From UBA5951 sp012269555 (lineage in GTDB: Bacteria > Pseudomonadota > Alphaproteobacteria > Puniceispirillales > Puniceispirillaceae): a stretch of 64,000 nt of DNA. The translations under genes and the position numbers were made by a program. The stretch spans positions 1-64,000 of the forward strand of contig JAYQTS010000007.1 of the NCBI GenBank assembly GCA_038147755.1. Direction: 5' to 3'. The first letter of the stretch is position 1, and each line of letters begins with the position of its first letter. The notes beneath the pieces were generated by a model. It saw only the letters and a list, made by a program, of their open reading frames with translations, was not told the DNA's origin and made no database searches. Positions 27,347 through 37,572 of this stretch are shown here, one piece after another.

Positions 27347-30300
27347 TTAATCATCACTTATCTGTGTTTTGCGACTAGACGCCACAACTTGCTTGTGAGC
27401 TAGTGCCAAAAGTCCTGGCACGATAAACAAAGTAGCTACAGTCGATAAGGCAAGCCCCCCAAATACTACCGTTCCAATTCCTCTGTAAAGCTCTGAACCT
27501 GCACCTGGAAAAATAACAAGCGGTACCAAACCAAAAAGAGAAGTAAGAGTAGACATAAAAATAGGTCTTATCCTATTTTTGGTAGCCTCTATTATACTTT
27601 CGTTAACAGCCATATTTTCCTCACGGATCTGCAGGCATGTTTGCTCAACCATTAAAATAGCATTATTCACAACTATACCTGTCAAAATCACAAACCCGAG
27701 CATTGTAAGCATATCAAGAGGTTGCCTTAAAAACATATTAAGAATGTATAAAGCTAATATTCCACCTGCTGCTGCTATAGGAACCGCTAGTATTATTATC
27801 CCAGGAAGTATGAAAGACCTAAGTAGTATTACCATCAATAAAAAGATCACACAGAGTGCAGTAAAAACATTTGCTTGCATTGCTTTCCATGTTTCTTCTA
27901 GGGCGCTGGCAGCACCACTTACAACAATCGAAACATCATTATTTTTAGCGATTTGTGTCAGTTGGGGTAATACTTGTTCGTTGATGACGCTGATTGCTGT
28001 TTCAAGGGCAATCGCTTCCTGTGGTCTCACTTGTATCGTCAACGCCTGATTTCCATTTAAACGTCTTATTGTTTGAGGTGCGCTGATCATTTCAACCTGA
28101 GCCACTTGATCAAGTCTTACCATCAACCCTTGTCTATTTATAACAGGCATTGCTGACAAGTCATCCATTCCCATTTCACCTGCATTACCTCCTGTTAATA
28201 TCAATTCTACCAATTCACCATTAATTGGTACATCTGCTATTCCCAAACCATCGTTAAGGATATCAACTAATGAACTAAATTCTCGAGCTGTAATTCCGAT
28301 TTTTGCTAGTTGTTCAGAATCTGGCGAAATACGTATTTGCGGAGCGCCTGAGTCTAAACTAGGAATTATTCTGACCTGATTACCGTCACTTACAGGAAAG
28401 GATTCGTCTAAAATTCTTGTAAGTTGCCTTGCAACTGACACTAGACTTGCCAAGGAAGGCCCTGTTAAATCAACATTTATTGAGCGTGAACCTCCAACAG
28501 AACGGCCAAATAAAGATGCCTGAAATACAAACGCACGTGCTCCAGGCTCCGAAAAAACCGGTCTCATCAAAATCGGTCTTAGTTCTGTAACACGTTCGGG
28601 ATCTGTCGCTGTTGCCCCTGCAAAACCACCACCATCAAAAGCAACAAAGAAAAAACGCTCTATGCCAGGACCATCTCCCATCTTATCTGATTTTTCCCAA
28701 AGTGGTCTTGCAGATTCTTCCATCTTATCTGCTATTTTTTTTGTCTCATCAATAGAATAACCGGGTGGTACAAATATCCTGCCTAACATGAAATTTGCAT
28801 TACCATCTGGCAGATAATCTAATTTTGGCATCATCAAAAAAATGACTGCAATACTCATAGTAATCAAACTGCTTACAGTAATAAGAGCGATTTTACGGTT
28901 TTTTGTTGCATATATTGCAAATTGAACTATCAGCAAGGCTATAAACCTCGCAACTCGGTCTAGTCCTGGAATAGATTTTATTTTCTGAAATCTGTCATGA
29001 CGACCAGCCAAAAGCTTAGATGCCAAAGCTGGAATGACAGTAACCGACACCATGACTGATATCAAAACTGATACTGATATAGCTATACCAATATCACGAA
29101 AAAGCTGCCCTACTGGCAAGTCTAGCAAAATGATAGGAACGAAAACCAAAACAGTAGTCAGAGCAGAACCAAGAATAGGTGCCCATACCTGTCGTGCACC
29201 ACGATAAGCTGCGGTCGGTGCATCCACGCCCTTTTGACGCAATCTAAATATATTTTCAAGAGAAACAATAGACGCGTCAACAACCATCCCAATTGCGAAT
29301 GCCATTCCTGCCAAAGATATTACATTGATGGAAAGTCCAAAGCCTGAAATTGCAACAAATGTTCCTACTACAGAAACTGGGATTGCTATAAAAATTACCA
29401 TTGTTGGAAACAATGACCGCAGAAATAAGAGCAAAATACACAGTGCTAAAATACCGCCTATCCAAATATTCTGCTGCACAAGGTCAATTGCAGAACGAAT
29501 ATATGCTGTTTCATCATAAATGATGTTGAGCTGTAAACCTTTCGGGTTCAGAGTTGTTTCGTTTAAGTCCTTTACTGAGCTTGATAGGGTCTGCATTGTT
29601 GTTACAACATTTATACCAGGCTCTCTCAATGCATTTATAATGATAGCGTCCTGACCATTGAGGCGTCTAAAGCTGGTTCTTTTTTCAACCGCAAATTCAA
29701 CATCAGCAACGTCTGACAATAAGACAGGAGAAATTTGTCCATTTTCGTTAAAGTCTGCTCTCAAAATGGTATTTAATGCTGTCTCAGGTGTGTAGGCAAT
29801 CGCTTCAGTTCTTACTGTGTAAACGCGCTTTCCTTGTTGCACTCTTCCAACAGATTGAAGTGTAGTGGCGGTTCTTAAGGCGTCTAACACTATTGAAGTT
29901 GAAAGGCGGTAAGAGGCAAGCCTCTGAGGGTCAATAATAACCTTGAGTTGTTTTTTACCGCCACCATTATATGTGATTTCGAAACTCCTGGTGTTCTCGC
30001 AAGGTAGTCCACAACTTTAGTTGTTACAAAACTTCCAAGGTTTTCTAAATCTATATTTTTCCCCTCCAGCGCAACTAATGCCATTCTGGCAATTGGACTA
30101 TCATCAGAATTAGAGGTTTGCACCTGAGGAGCCGATGACTCACTTGGAAGACCTGTGATTCCTGCTAGTTTTGATAGTAAAATTGTAAGGGCTTTATCCA
30201 TATCGGTTAACAAAGAATAAGTGAGCGTTACCCTTGCTGAACCATTAGATGATCTAGATAAAATTTCTTCAACACCGGCTAAATTAGACAGTTCTGTCTC

Positions 30301-30504
30301 TAGTCTGCTTACGATTTCTCTGTCGACGTCCTCGGGTGCAGCCCCAGGCCAAGATACTCTAATTTGATAGATTGGCTTTTCGATATCAGGCGAAAGCTGG
30401 ATTGGAATAGTTCGTAGAGCAACAATTCCGAATAGAACTATCAATAGCATGATCGCCATAACAGCAACAGGACGTTCAATTGCGTTCTTTATAAATGTGT
30501 TCAT
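27347..30504 (-). CDS. RND efflux transporter permease (HAE1/AcrB-like), frameshifted
   Basis: Inner-membrane pump of ~1050 residues. The N-terminal piece has the first membrane helix, then PIQLSPDIEKPIYQIRVSWPG and ETELSNLAGVEEILS typical of the porter domain. After a frame change near 29945 the rest is continuous, with GMAFAIGMVVDASIVSLENIFR (the TM4 proton-relay Asp region), a second periplasmic porter domain and GFVILTGIVVNNAILMVE in the second repeat. It follows the adaptor gene by 24 bases. No TolC-type outer-membrane factor is adjacent. Substrate range unknown. Confidence 0.88.
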
Positions 30505-30528
30505 ATACCTAAACTCTTTTTAAATATC

Positions 30529-32103
30529 CTAATTTGCCGTTCCTTTGACATCCATTTGAACTTCTCTACCATTGGGCAATCCGCTTAAAATCACAGTCCC
30601 GTTCATACTATTAGGTGTAGAAACAAGCTCAAAAGAGAGTGTTACAATGCCAAACGGCAACACAAGTTCAGTATCAAAATATACAGTATCATTTTTACGT
30701 GTCACCAATACAGGCTTATCATTATACAGGCTTGCTTTGCTAGATAATTCAAATCTTCCCGATTGCTCACCTCGACTTGATTGCCATTTTAGAAGCCATT
30801 TTTTTGCATCATCTGCAAGTTCGGTTGGGATTTCTTCGGCCTTTTCTGCCTGAGATGTATCATTTGACATATTAGGAACATCTCGTTTTGGTATTTTTCC
30901 TTGCTTAACGGCTGCGCCGTCATCTAATCCCTCATTACCGCGTGTTATTACAAGCTCTCCGGCCTGCAGACCCGAATTTACAATAATTCGCTCATCAATA
31001 GCACTTCCCAAACGAACTGCCTGACGCTTTGCTATCCCATTATCGAAAACAAATACAACATGTCCACCTGCAACTGGTACTACTGCATCTTGAGGGATAA
31101 CCAGCAGTTCTTGGACCTCAGTGCTTGGAACCAGAACGTTTATTTGCGCTCCGTTAGCACGAATACTGCCCAACACTTCTCCATCAAAACTTAATTTCGT
31201 CAGTCTAGATGCAGTCCTTCTATTTTCTTCTGGAAGAATAGCCCTGAGTGAAAGCATAAAGTTTTCTCCTGATAGGCTACGAGCTCTTAACTTAGACTCC
31301 GAATTGATAAAAGGTAAATATTTAACGGGTAAATCTAACTCTACCCCATATCCTTCATCAGTTCGTATGCTAGCTATCATATCACCTTGCCTTGCAAATC
31401 CTATTTTTTCCGAAAATAATGATATAATCTGCCCATCAACAGGCGATTTAAGAGTTGCATCCGATAGATCCTGCTCTAACTTTTTGATTTGGAGCCTTAA
31501 TCTTTCTTCAGTTACGATTAATTGCTTTAATGAATATTTAAGCTCGCTTTGTGTTTTATTGCGATTAACTAATTGTTGTTGAGCCGCATTAAGCGCGATC
31601 TGCGCGTTCTCTGAATTTTCGAATGAAATTGCGTTGCTCTGAGCTAGCTTTTGAGCGAATTCAGCTCTACGGTCTAATAGTACGATTTGCTCTTGAGTAA
31701 GTGATAAAAGAGATTTTTCATACTTAAGATTTTCATTTAAAGATGCAATTTCATTTTCAGTTGCCTCTAGCTCTGAGCGATGAATTTGAAGCTGATGTTC
31801 AATTAAAAAGGTATCTTGTTTAGCAATTATGTCCCCAGCTTTCACCGGGTCCCCAATTTGCCAATCTTTCATAACAATCTTTGCTGTTAGGCTAGCTGTA
31901 ATAAAAAAAGGATCGCCAGCCACCACAGACCCACCAATTTGAGTAAAATTCGGTAAAGTCATTTTCTCAACACGCTCTGCTTGCACAATTGCGCCTCTAT
32001 TCTGCTGTGCAAATACAGAACTGCTTGTTGTAAGCCAAAGTGAAGCAAAAATCATCGTTGACAAGCAAACGCGCAATATACCAGCATTTATTTGAGAAAA
32101 CAT
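30529..32103 (-). CDS. RND efflux periplasmic adaptor (membrane fusion protein) with extra C-terminal domain
   Basis: HlyD/AcrA-type adaptor. A signal peptide (to about residue 32, SSSVFA|QQ) is followed by a split lipoyl/barrel-sandwich domain (VKAGDIIAKQDTFLIEHQ; DATLKSPVDGQIISLF), a coiled-coil hairpin (~95-210) and a beta-barrel/MP domain with LVIPQDAVVPVAGGHVVFV. Beyond the usual end (~400) there is an acidic linker and ~100 residues of predicted beta structure ending in GREVQMDVKG; that extension makes the protein 524 residues, longer than typical adaptors. Leads an operon with the RND pump. Confidence 0.87.
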   Translation of the reverse strand: MFSQINAGILRVCLSTMIFASLWLTTSSSVFAQQNRGAIVQAERVEKMTLPNFTQIGGSVVAGDPFFITASLTAKIVMKDWQIGDPVKAGDIIAKQDTFLIEHQLQIHRSELEATENEIASLNENLKYEKSLLSLTQEQIVLLDRRAEFAQKLAQSNAISFENSENAQIALNAAQQQLVNRNKTQSELKYSLKQLIVTEERLRLQIKKLEQDLSDATLKSPVDGQIISLFSEKIGFARQGDMIASIRTDEGYGVELDLPVKYLPFINSESKLRARSLSGENFMLSLRAILPEENRRTASRLTKLSFDGEVLGSIRANGAQINVLVPSTEVQELLVIPQDAVVPVAGGHVVFVFDNGIAKRQAVRLGSAIDERIIVNSGLQAGELVITRGNEGLDDGAAVKQGKIPKRDVPNMSNDTSQAEKAEEIPTELADDAKKWLLKWQSSRGEQSGRFELSSKASLYNDKPVLVTRKNDTVYFDTELVLPFGIVTLSFELVSTPNSMNGTVILSGLPNGREVQMDVKGTAN

Positions 32104-32406
32104 ACTAAGAAATCCTTTAACTTTAAAAAATATGGATTTTTGCGAGTAGAATTTATAAATGGTCGCGTCACAAAAATATTTATTTCTTGTTTATATTAGA
32201 TGAAGAGTTTTTTCAGCTAAAAAAATCAAAATTCAAATTATATGCTTTCTTGTTTGCTAGAACAAATAAACTATATATATAACTATTTATTTGGTGCTAT
32301 CTCGCCTTAATTTGCATATAAAATACTCGCGCTTTATCATCATACTTTAATGTGATGTGATGTGATATGATGTGATTAGGTAGGCACCTTTATTTTGGAG
32401 AGGCCC
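32104..32406. other. Divergent intergenic region with TGTGA repeat
   Basis: About 300 AT-rich bases between the efflux adaptor (minus) and the TRAP operon (plus). It must hold both promoters, but I see no convincing -35/-10 pair. The only obvious structure is the TGTGA repeat at 32351-32376. Confidence 0.5.
32351..32376. repeat. Short tandem repeat of TGTGAT-type units upstream of TRAP operon
   Basis: Four TGTGA-starting units in phase of about five to ten bases (TGTGATGTGATGTGATATGATGTGAT is split here as TGTGA-TGTGA-TGTGATATGA-TGTGAT), 30 bases before the ribosome site of the binding-protein gene. It could be slippage-prone or a tandem half-site for a CRP/FNR-like regulator. No regulator evidence. 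Confidence 0.5.
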
Positions 32407-33489
32407 GTGAGAAATAAAACGATTACTATATCAAAATTTCTAGGTTTTTGGCTAAAGCTCTTTGTAAAATATTTTATAGTCGTTTGCTGTGGGATCTTGA
32501 TTTCAAAATCAGTATTGGCAGAAGAATATAAATTTAAATTTCATCATTTTCTGGGGGCAAACTCATTTTGGCAAACAGAAATATTACAGCCTTGGGTAGA
32601 TAATATTGAAAAAAATAGCAATGGCCGTATCTCAATTGAGATATTCCCTTCAATGACACTTGGTGGGAGGCCACCTGAGCTCGTTCAGCAAGCACGGGAT
32701 GGTGTCGTAGATATTATTTGGACTGTGAATGGGTATACCCCTGGAATGTTCCCGCGCTCCGAAGTTTTTGAGCTTCCCACAGTTTTTACTAACGATCCTG
32801 AACCTGTAAACCTTGCCCTTTTTGATCTTTTTGAAGCAGATTTGAAGCCGGATTATGCCGGTTTACAAGTAATGTTCTTAAGCGTGCATGCAGGAAATGC
32901 TATTCATATGAGAAATAAAGCTATTCGATCACCAACTGATCTTGCTGGAAAAAAAATAAGAACACCATCACGTACAGGTGCTTGGAGCATTGAGGCATTA
33001 GGAGGAATTCCCATTGCGATGCCGGTTCCTGATCTGCCACAGTCACTTCAAAAAGGTGTGGTTGATGGTGCGTTTGTTCCTTGGGAAATCATTCCAGCAC
33101 TGCAACTTCAGCATCAAACTCAATTCCAAATTGAGGGCTTTAATAACGAACGCATTGGTTCTCTTCTGTTCCAAACATCAATGAATAAAACGAGGTGGGA
33201 AAATCTTCCAGCAGAAATTCAGAAAATTTTCAAAGATGCCTCGGGACCTGACTGGTGGGCTGAGATAGGGCAAAAACTTAAAAAAGGTGAAGATCAAGGA
33301 ATACAAATCGCAATTAATGCAGGAAATACGTATATCGAGCTTACCGAAGAAGAAACAGTTCAGTTTACAAACATTCTATCAAGCGTAGTTGAAAGATGGA
33401 TTAATAGCGTAGCCGATAAAAATATTGATGGAAACGCACTTGTTGATAAAGCTCGAAAAGCCATAGCATCTCATTATCGTAACAAATAA
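32407..33489 (+). CDS. dctP: TRAP transporter solute-binding protein (DctP family)
   Basis: Periplasmic binding protein of a TRAP uptake system, 360 residues from the GTG at 32407. This start is preferred over the upstream TTG at 32395 because GGAGAGG (32397-32403) sits 3-9 bases before it. A signal peptide with a hydrophobic core ends in SVLA|EEYK. Body motifs: FPSMTLGGRPPELVQQARDG, LAGKKIRTPSRTG (Arg that binds a carboxylate) and GGIPIAMPVPDLPQSLQKGVVDGA. First gene of a compact dctPQM operon; the substrate is probably an organic acid, not determinable here. Confidence 0.92.
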   Translation: MRNKTITISKFLGFWLKLFVKYFIVVCCGILISKSVLAEEYKFKFHHFLGANSFWQTEILQPWVDNIEKNSNGRISIEIFPSMTLGGRPPELVQQARDGVVDIIWTVNGYTPGMFPRSEVFELPTVFTNDPEPVNLALFDLFEADLKPDYAGLQVMFLSVHAGNAIHMRNKAIRSPTDLAGKKIRTPSRTGAWSIEALGGIPIAMPVPDLPQSLQKGVVDGAFVPWEIIPALQLQHQTQFQIEGFNNERIGSLLFQTSMNKTRWENLPAEIQKIFKDASGPDWWAEIGQKLKKGEDQGIQIAINAGNTYIELTEEETVQFTNILSSVVERWINSVADKNIDGNALVDKARKAIASHYRNK

Positions 33490-33501
33490 CAGAGGCCCAA
33501 A

Positions 33502-34017
33502 ATGTCCTATTTTCGTTTGTTATCTAAATTATGGCAGAATTTGATCACGGGTTGGGCACTGGTTGGTGGTTTCATACTAATAATCATTGTATGCATAAAT
33601 GTATTTTCAATTATTGGAGGAATCTTTCTAATTCCACTTCAAGGAGATTTTGAACTCACACAGATGGGTATTGCAGTAGCAGTATTTTGCTTTCTTCCAT
33701 ACTGTCAGCTCTATAAGCACAATATTTCTGCTGAAATCTTCACTTCACGGGCGAATATTAAAACTCAGTTATTGCTCAGCATTGTCGCCTCCTTTGTGGC
33801 TTTTCTATTTTCTATACTTTTGGTCTGGCGCATGTATGAAGGTATGAGTGACCAGAGGGCATACAATTATACAAGCACCATTTTGCAGTTTCCTATTTGG
33901 ATTACTTTTTTACCAATAATTTTTTCGCTTTGCCTCTTGGCGATAGCAAGCCTAATTACGCTTAAACAAGATTTTAACTCTCATAAGTCCCTCAGATATA
34001 AATTAAAGAGTCGCTGA
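33502..34017 (+). CDS. dctQ: TRAP transporter small permease (DctQ)
   Basis: 171-residue four-helix inner-membrane subunit that links the binding protein to DctM. Hydrophobic segments at ~18-45, 53-75, 92-112 and 130-152. The QGDFELTQMGIAVAVFCFLPYCQL region matches the conserved DctQ stretch around 'GE...E.....FLP'. It begins 12 bases after dctP and its TGA overlaps the dctM ATG (TGATG), implying translational coupling. Confidence 0.9.
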   Translation: MSYFRLLSKLWQNLITGWALVGGFILIIIVCINVFSIIGGIFLIPLQGDFELTQMGIAVAVFCFLPYCQLYKHNISAEIFTSRANIKTQLLLSIVASFVAFLFSILLVWRMYEGMSDQRAYNYTSTILQFPIWITFLPIIFSLCLLAIASLITLKQDFNSHKSLRYKLKSR

Positions 34018-35375
34018 TGACAGAACCGATTTTTTTGGGAATAAGCTCGTTATTTGTGCTGATTTTTCTAATTATTATACGGATTCCAATTGCATATGCG
34101 ATGATACTCACCGGTGGCATAGGTATCATGAGTATAGATGGTGTAGGTACTATCTTTAATCAATTAAAAACGTTAGCATATGGTCAGTTTTCTAATTATG
34201 ATTTGTCTGTAGTTCCTCTATTTATTTTGATGGGCGCATTAGCTTCAAGAATAGGTCTTAGTAGCGCATTATTTGCAGCGGCTAATTCATGGCTTAGTTG
34301 GTTGCGCGGGGGTAGTGCTATGGCTGCTATTTCTGCATGCGCGGGTTTTGGGGCTATTTGTGGCTCCTCCATTGCAACAGCATCCACAATGGGGAGGGTT
34401 GCATTACCTGAATTACTAAAATTCAATTATTCTATTTCTCTTGCAACAGGTGTTTTAGCAGCAGGCGGAGTTCTTGGAATTTTAATTCCACCATCAATAG
34501 TTCTAATTATTTATGCTCTAATTGTAGAGGTGAATATTGTATCTATGTTTGCTGCAGCCCTGATACCCGGCTTGTTGGCTATATGCTTATTTTTGGCAAC
34601 CATAGCAGTCTTTGTTGCTATTTACCCAGATGCTGCGCCTAAAACGAGAAAAACTGACAAAGAGGAGCGAATACGAGCGACAATAGGCATTCTTCCTGTT
34701 GCCTCAGTTTTTATCATCGTGCTAGGAGGAATGTATGCTGGGTTTTTTAATCCAACACCAGCGGCGTCTCTTGGTGTTGGTCTTGTATTAATAATTGGAT
34801 ACATAACCAAAAAATTAAATCTTACACAACTTAAAGAAGCACTTTTAGAAACAGCTGGTTTGTCTGGCATGATCTATTTAATTTTACTAGGTGCAGAGTT
34901 AATGAAGATTTACATGAGCCGAACAGGTCTTCCACAAGCTCTTTCTGATTGGATATTAGTTGCTGGTTTCGAGCCAATGTCAGTAATAATTGTGCTGCTT
35001 TTAGGTATGATTTTGCTTGGCTGCCTGCTAGATAGCCTTTCAATAATTCTGCTAATAATACCTTTTTTCTGGCCAGTGCTTGTAGAACTTAATGGTGGCG
35101 TACATATAGCCGCAGAATCTGCTGGTTTTGGCATGACGACGGGAGACCTAAAGATTTGGTTCGGTATACTTGCGCTTGTTGTTGTAGAGGTGGGACTCAT
35201 TACCCCTCCAGTTGGAATGAATGTTTTCGTGATTTCCTCTATAGCAGATAATTGTGACATCTCTGATACTTTTAAAGGAGTCTCTCCATTTTTTATTGCA
35301 GAGCTAATCCGAATAGTTATTCTCTTTTCATTACCTATTTTAGCCTTATGGCTGCCCAATATTTTGTCTGGCTAA
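34017..35375 (+). CDS. dctM: TRAP transporter large permease (DctM)
   Basis: 452-residue, ~12-helix sodium-coupled permease. Family signatures: VVPLFILMGALASRIG, ACAGFGAICGSSIATASTMGRVALPEL (helical hairpin) and GGVLGILIPPSIVLIIYALI, with ALVVVEVGLITPPVGMNVFVI near the C-terminus. Frame intact. Completes the dctPQM transporter. Confidence 0.93.
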   Translation: MTEPIFLGISSLFVLIFLIIIRIPIAYAMILTGGIGIMSIDGVGTIFNQLKTLAYGQFSNYDLSVVPLFILMGALASRIGLSSALFAAANSWLSWLRGGSAMAAISACAGFGAICGSSIATASTMGRVALPELLKFNYSISLATGVLAAGGVLGILIPPSIVLIIYALIVEVNIVSMFAAALIPGLLAICLFLATIAVFVAIYPDAAPKTRKTDKEERIRATIGILPVASVFIIVLGGMYAGFFNPTPAASLGVGLVLIIGYITKKLNLTQLKEALLETAGLSGMIYLILLGAELMKIYMSRTGLPQALSDWILVAGFEPMSVIIVLLLGMILLGCLLDSLSIILLIIPFFWPVLVELNGGVHIAAESAGFGMTTGDLKIWFGILALVVVEVGLITPPVGMNVFVISSIADNCDISDTFKGVSPFFIAELIRIVILFSLPILALWLPNILSG

Positions 35376-35424
35376 TTGATATATTATAGTTTTAATTTCT
35401 AAAATGAACCGATAAATTAAATTC

Positions 35425-35865
35425 ATGGATTTAATTAAAAATTATATTTACCCCTTTATACTCACAATTTTTCTAAGTTGTATTTTTTCTATCGTACATG
35501 CTGAAGAAAAACTTCAAGCGACTGCTTATCTTTGCTTAGATAATGAAATCATTTTACCATCAGAGACACTACAAGAAAGAATTAACTCAACTAAGCAATT
35601 TTTGGCAAATACAACCTTACTCGTTACTGATGGAGAATTATTATTTTTCAGAGCACTCTACCGAAATGAGGGATTATTCTTTAGCCCCACCATTAATAAT
35701 TTAAACGAGTTTCGAGCACTTACCTTTAAGGATGCAACTGTAGCACTTAGTATAAAAAGTGGGGATGATATAAAAAACGAGCGATATTTATGTGCGGCAC
35801 ATAGTGAATTAACCAGACTAATAAATAGTTTCGAAGATAATTGGCCAAATCACGTAATGAAATAA
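35425..35865 (+). CDS. Secreted hypothetical protein
   Basis: 146 residues; I do not recognise a family. An N-terminal signal peptide (KNYIYPFILTIFLSCIFSIVHA, cleavage before EEKL) indicates a periplasmic protein. The mature part has two cysteines, in TAYLCLDNE and RYLCAAH, well placed for one disulfide. It follows dctM by 49 bases on the same strand and could be the last gene of the TRAP operon, but nothing shows a functional link. Confidence 0.65.
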   Translation: MDLIKNYIYPFILTIFLSCIFSIVHAEEKLQATAYLCLDNEIILPSETLQERINSTKQFLANTTLLVTDGELLFFRALYRNEGLFFSPTINNLNEFRALTFKDATVALSIKSGDDIKNERYLCAAHSELTRLINSFEDNWPNHVMK

Positions 35866-35891
35866 CTTCTCATTTGATAAGGTCTTGATCA

Positions 35892-37481
35892 TTAAAGCAG
35901 ATCTTTTTTAGCCTTCTGAATGAAATTATCAATTTCTTCTACCTGTTTTTTTGTTAATTTAAGTCCCAATTTTGTTCGGCGCCATATAAAATCTTCTGCA
36001 TTTTGTGTCCACTCATTAGCTATTGACCAGCGTAATTCTCTCTCAGTTATTTGACAACCAAAGTGGCGGCCCAAATCACTTAGTTGTTGAGTATTATTCA
36101 AAATTTTTTTTGTCTCGGTACCATATTGACGTAGAAGACGTCTTGCCCAGTCTGGTGATAAATAAGGAAATTCTTTTAATATTCTCTCCATCAGCAGATT
36201 AAATTCATCAACCTTAAAATCTCCTCCCGGCAAAGCAACATTGATTGTCCAAGGTTTATCGTTAAGGCCGAAGTAAGGAACAACCTTACTCATAACATTT
36301 TCTGCTAATTTTCGATATGTGGTAATTTTTCCTCCGTATATTGTTAATATTGGTGCGTCTGACTTATCTACTTTTAATACATAGTCGCGAGTAGCAGATG
36401 TCGAATCACCGGCACCATCTTGATAAAGCGGGCGTATACCAGAATAAGACCAAACAATATCTTCTTTTGTAACTGGTTTACTAAAATAAAGATTTACAAA
36501 TTCAAGCAGGTAATCTCGTTCTTTATCCGTACAGACTGGTTTAATTTGTGCAGAATCATGATCGACATCAGTTGTACCAATTAGAGTGAAGTCTTGCTCA
36601 TAAGGGATAGCAAATACAATTCGACCATCCCTCCCCTGCAAGAAATAGGCTTTTTCGTGATCATATTGTTTTTTGACAACAAGGTGGCTTCCACGAACTA
36701 GTCTTATCGATGGCATATCAATTTGACCCAATTTCTCCTTCAAAATACTGCCAACCCAGGGACCTGCTGCATTAATCAAGTAACGAGCCTTTTGCTGCCA
36801 TTCTTGATTAGTTTTCTGGTCTTGGAATGTTAAATTCCAATAATTCTTAGTTCTCTCTGCCTTTATTAATTTTACCCTTGGCAGTATTGTCGCGCCCCGG
36901 TCTTGCGCATCTCGAGCATTCAAAATAACAAGTCGTGAGTCCTCAACCCAGCAGTCTGAATATTCAAACCCTCTCTTAAATTTTGCTTTAAGGGGCCTTC
37001 CTTCTTTAGAATTTGGGAAATTTAAAAATTTTGTTGGAGGAAGAATTTTTCTTCCACCCAGGGAGTCATAAAGATAAAGTCCAAGGTTAATTAGCCAAGA
37101 AGGCCTTTTAGACTTTGACCAAGGCATAATATAATTGATCCATTTAGTTGCAGGTGTAAATGATTCGAACCTCATGAATTTATCGTAAGGAAGAATAAAC
37201 CTCATTGGCCAACTAATATGAGGCATTGATCGGAGTAGTACTTCACGCTCGGTAAGTGCCTCCTTGACAAGTCTAAAACTGAAATATTCAAGGTATCTAA
37301 GACCACCATGGAACAACTTAGTAGAAGCAGAAGAAGTCGCACCCCCTAAATCATCCATCTCAACAAGTATTACTGATAGGCCTCTGCCAGCAGCATCGCG
37401 AGCAATACCACACCCATTAACGCCACCACCTATAATCACTAGGTCTGTTGCATTGTTTGCAATCACTTCTTTAGCAGACAT
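35892..37481 (-). CDS. glpD: Glycerol-3-phosphate dehydrogenase (aerobic, GlpD)
   Basis: Membrane-associated flavoprotein that oxidises sn-glycerol-3-phosphate to dihydroxyacetone phosphate and reduces quinone. The N-terminal FAD motif LVIIGGGVNGCGIARDAAGRG is at residues ~14-34, followed by SASTKLFHGGLRYLE, KRGFEYSDCWVEDSRLVI, RLVRGSHLVV and SYSGIRPLYQDG, and a C-terminal helical domain with WRRTKLGLKLT. Length 529 is typical. No other glp gene is adjacent. Weak ribosome site. Confidence 0.93.
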   Translation of the reverse strand: MSAKEVIANNATDLVIIGGGVNGCGIARDAAGRGLSVILVEMDDLGGATSSASTKLFHGGLRYLEYFSFRLVKEALTEREVLLRSMPHISWPMRFILPYDKFMRFESFTPATKWINYIMPWSKSKRPSWLINLGLYLYDSLGGRKILPPTKFLNFPNSKEGRPLKAKFKRGFEYSDCWVEDSRLVILNARDAQDRGATILPRVKLIKAERTKNYWNLTFQDQKTNQEWQQKARYLINAAGPWVGSILKEKLGQIDMPSIRLVRGSHLVVKKQYDHEKAYFLQGRDGRIVFAIPYEQDFTLIGTTDVDHDSAQIKPVCTDKERDYLLEFVNLYFSKPVTKEDIVWSYSGIRPLYQDGAGDSTSATRDYVLKVDKSDAPILTIYGGKITTYRKLAENVMSKVVPYFGLNDKPWTINVALPGGDFKVDEFNLLMERILKEFPYLSPDWARRLLRQYGTETKKILNNTQQLSDLGRHFGCQITERELRWSIANEWTQNAEDFIWRRTKLGLKLTKKQVEEIDNFIQKAKKDLL

Positions 37482-37572
37482 GATAATTCAGCTTCTTAAC
37501 AAATATATTATATGATTTTCTAAATATATTATTATTGGTTCTATTACATTAAAAGTATTATTCGAGTGAGCT

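Noticed and set aside
27579..28049. Plus-strand frame of 156 codons within the RND gene
   Set aside because: Antisense shadow of a conserved RND C-terminal domain.
31121..31582. Plus-strand frame of 153 codons within the adaptor gene
   Set aside because: Antisense shadow of the adaptor coding sequence.
32351..32376. CRP binding site
   Set aside because: TGTGA half-sites are present, but not as the spaced TGTGA-N6-TCACA dyad.
37161..37180. Stretch resembling a tRNA T-loop (GATTCGAACCTC)
   Set aside because: Within glpD, with no acceptor or anticodon stem around it.
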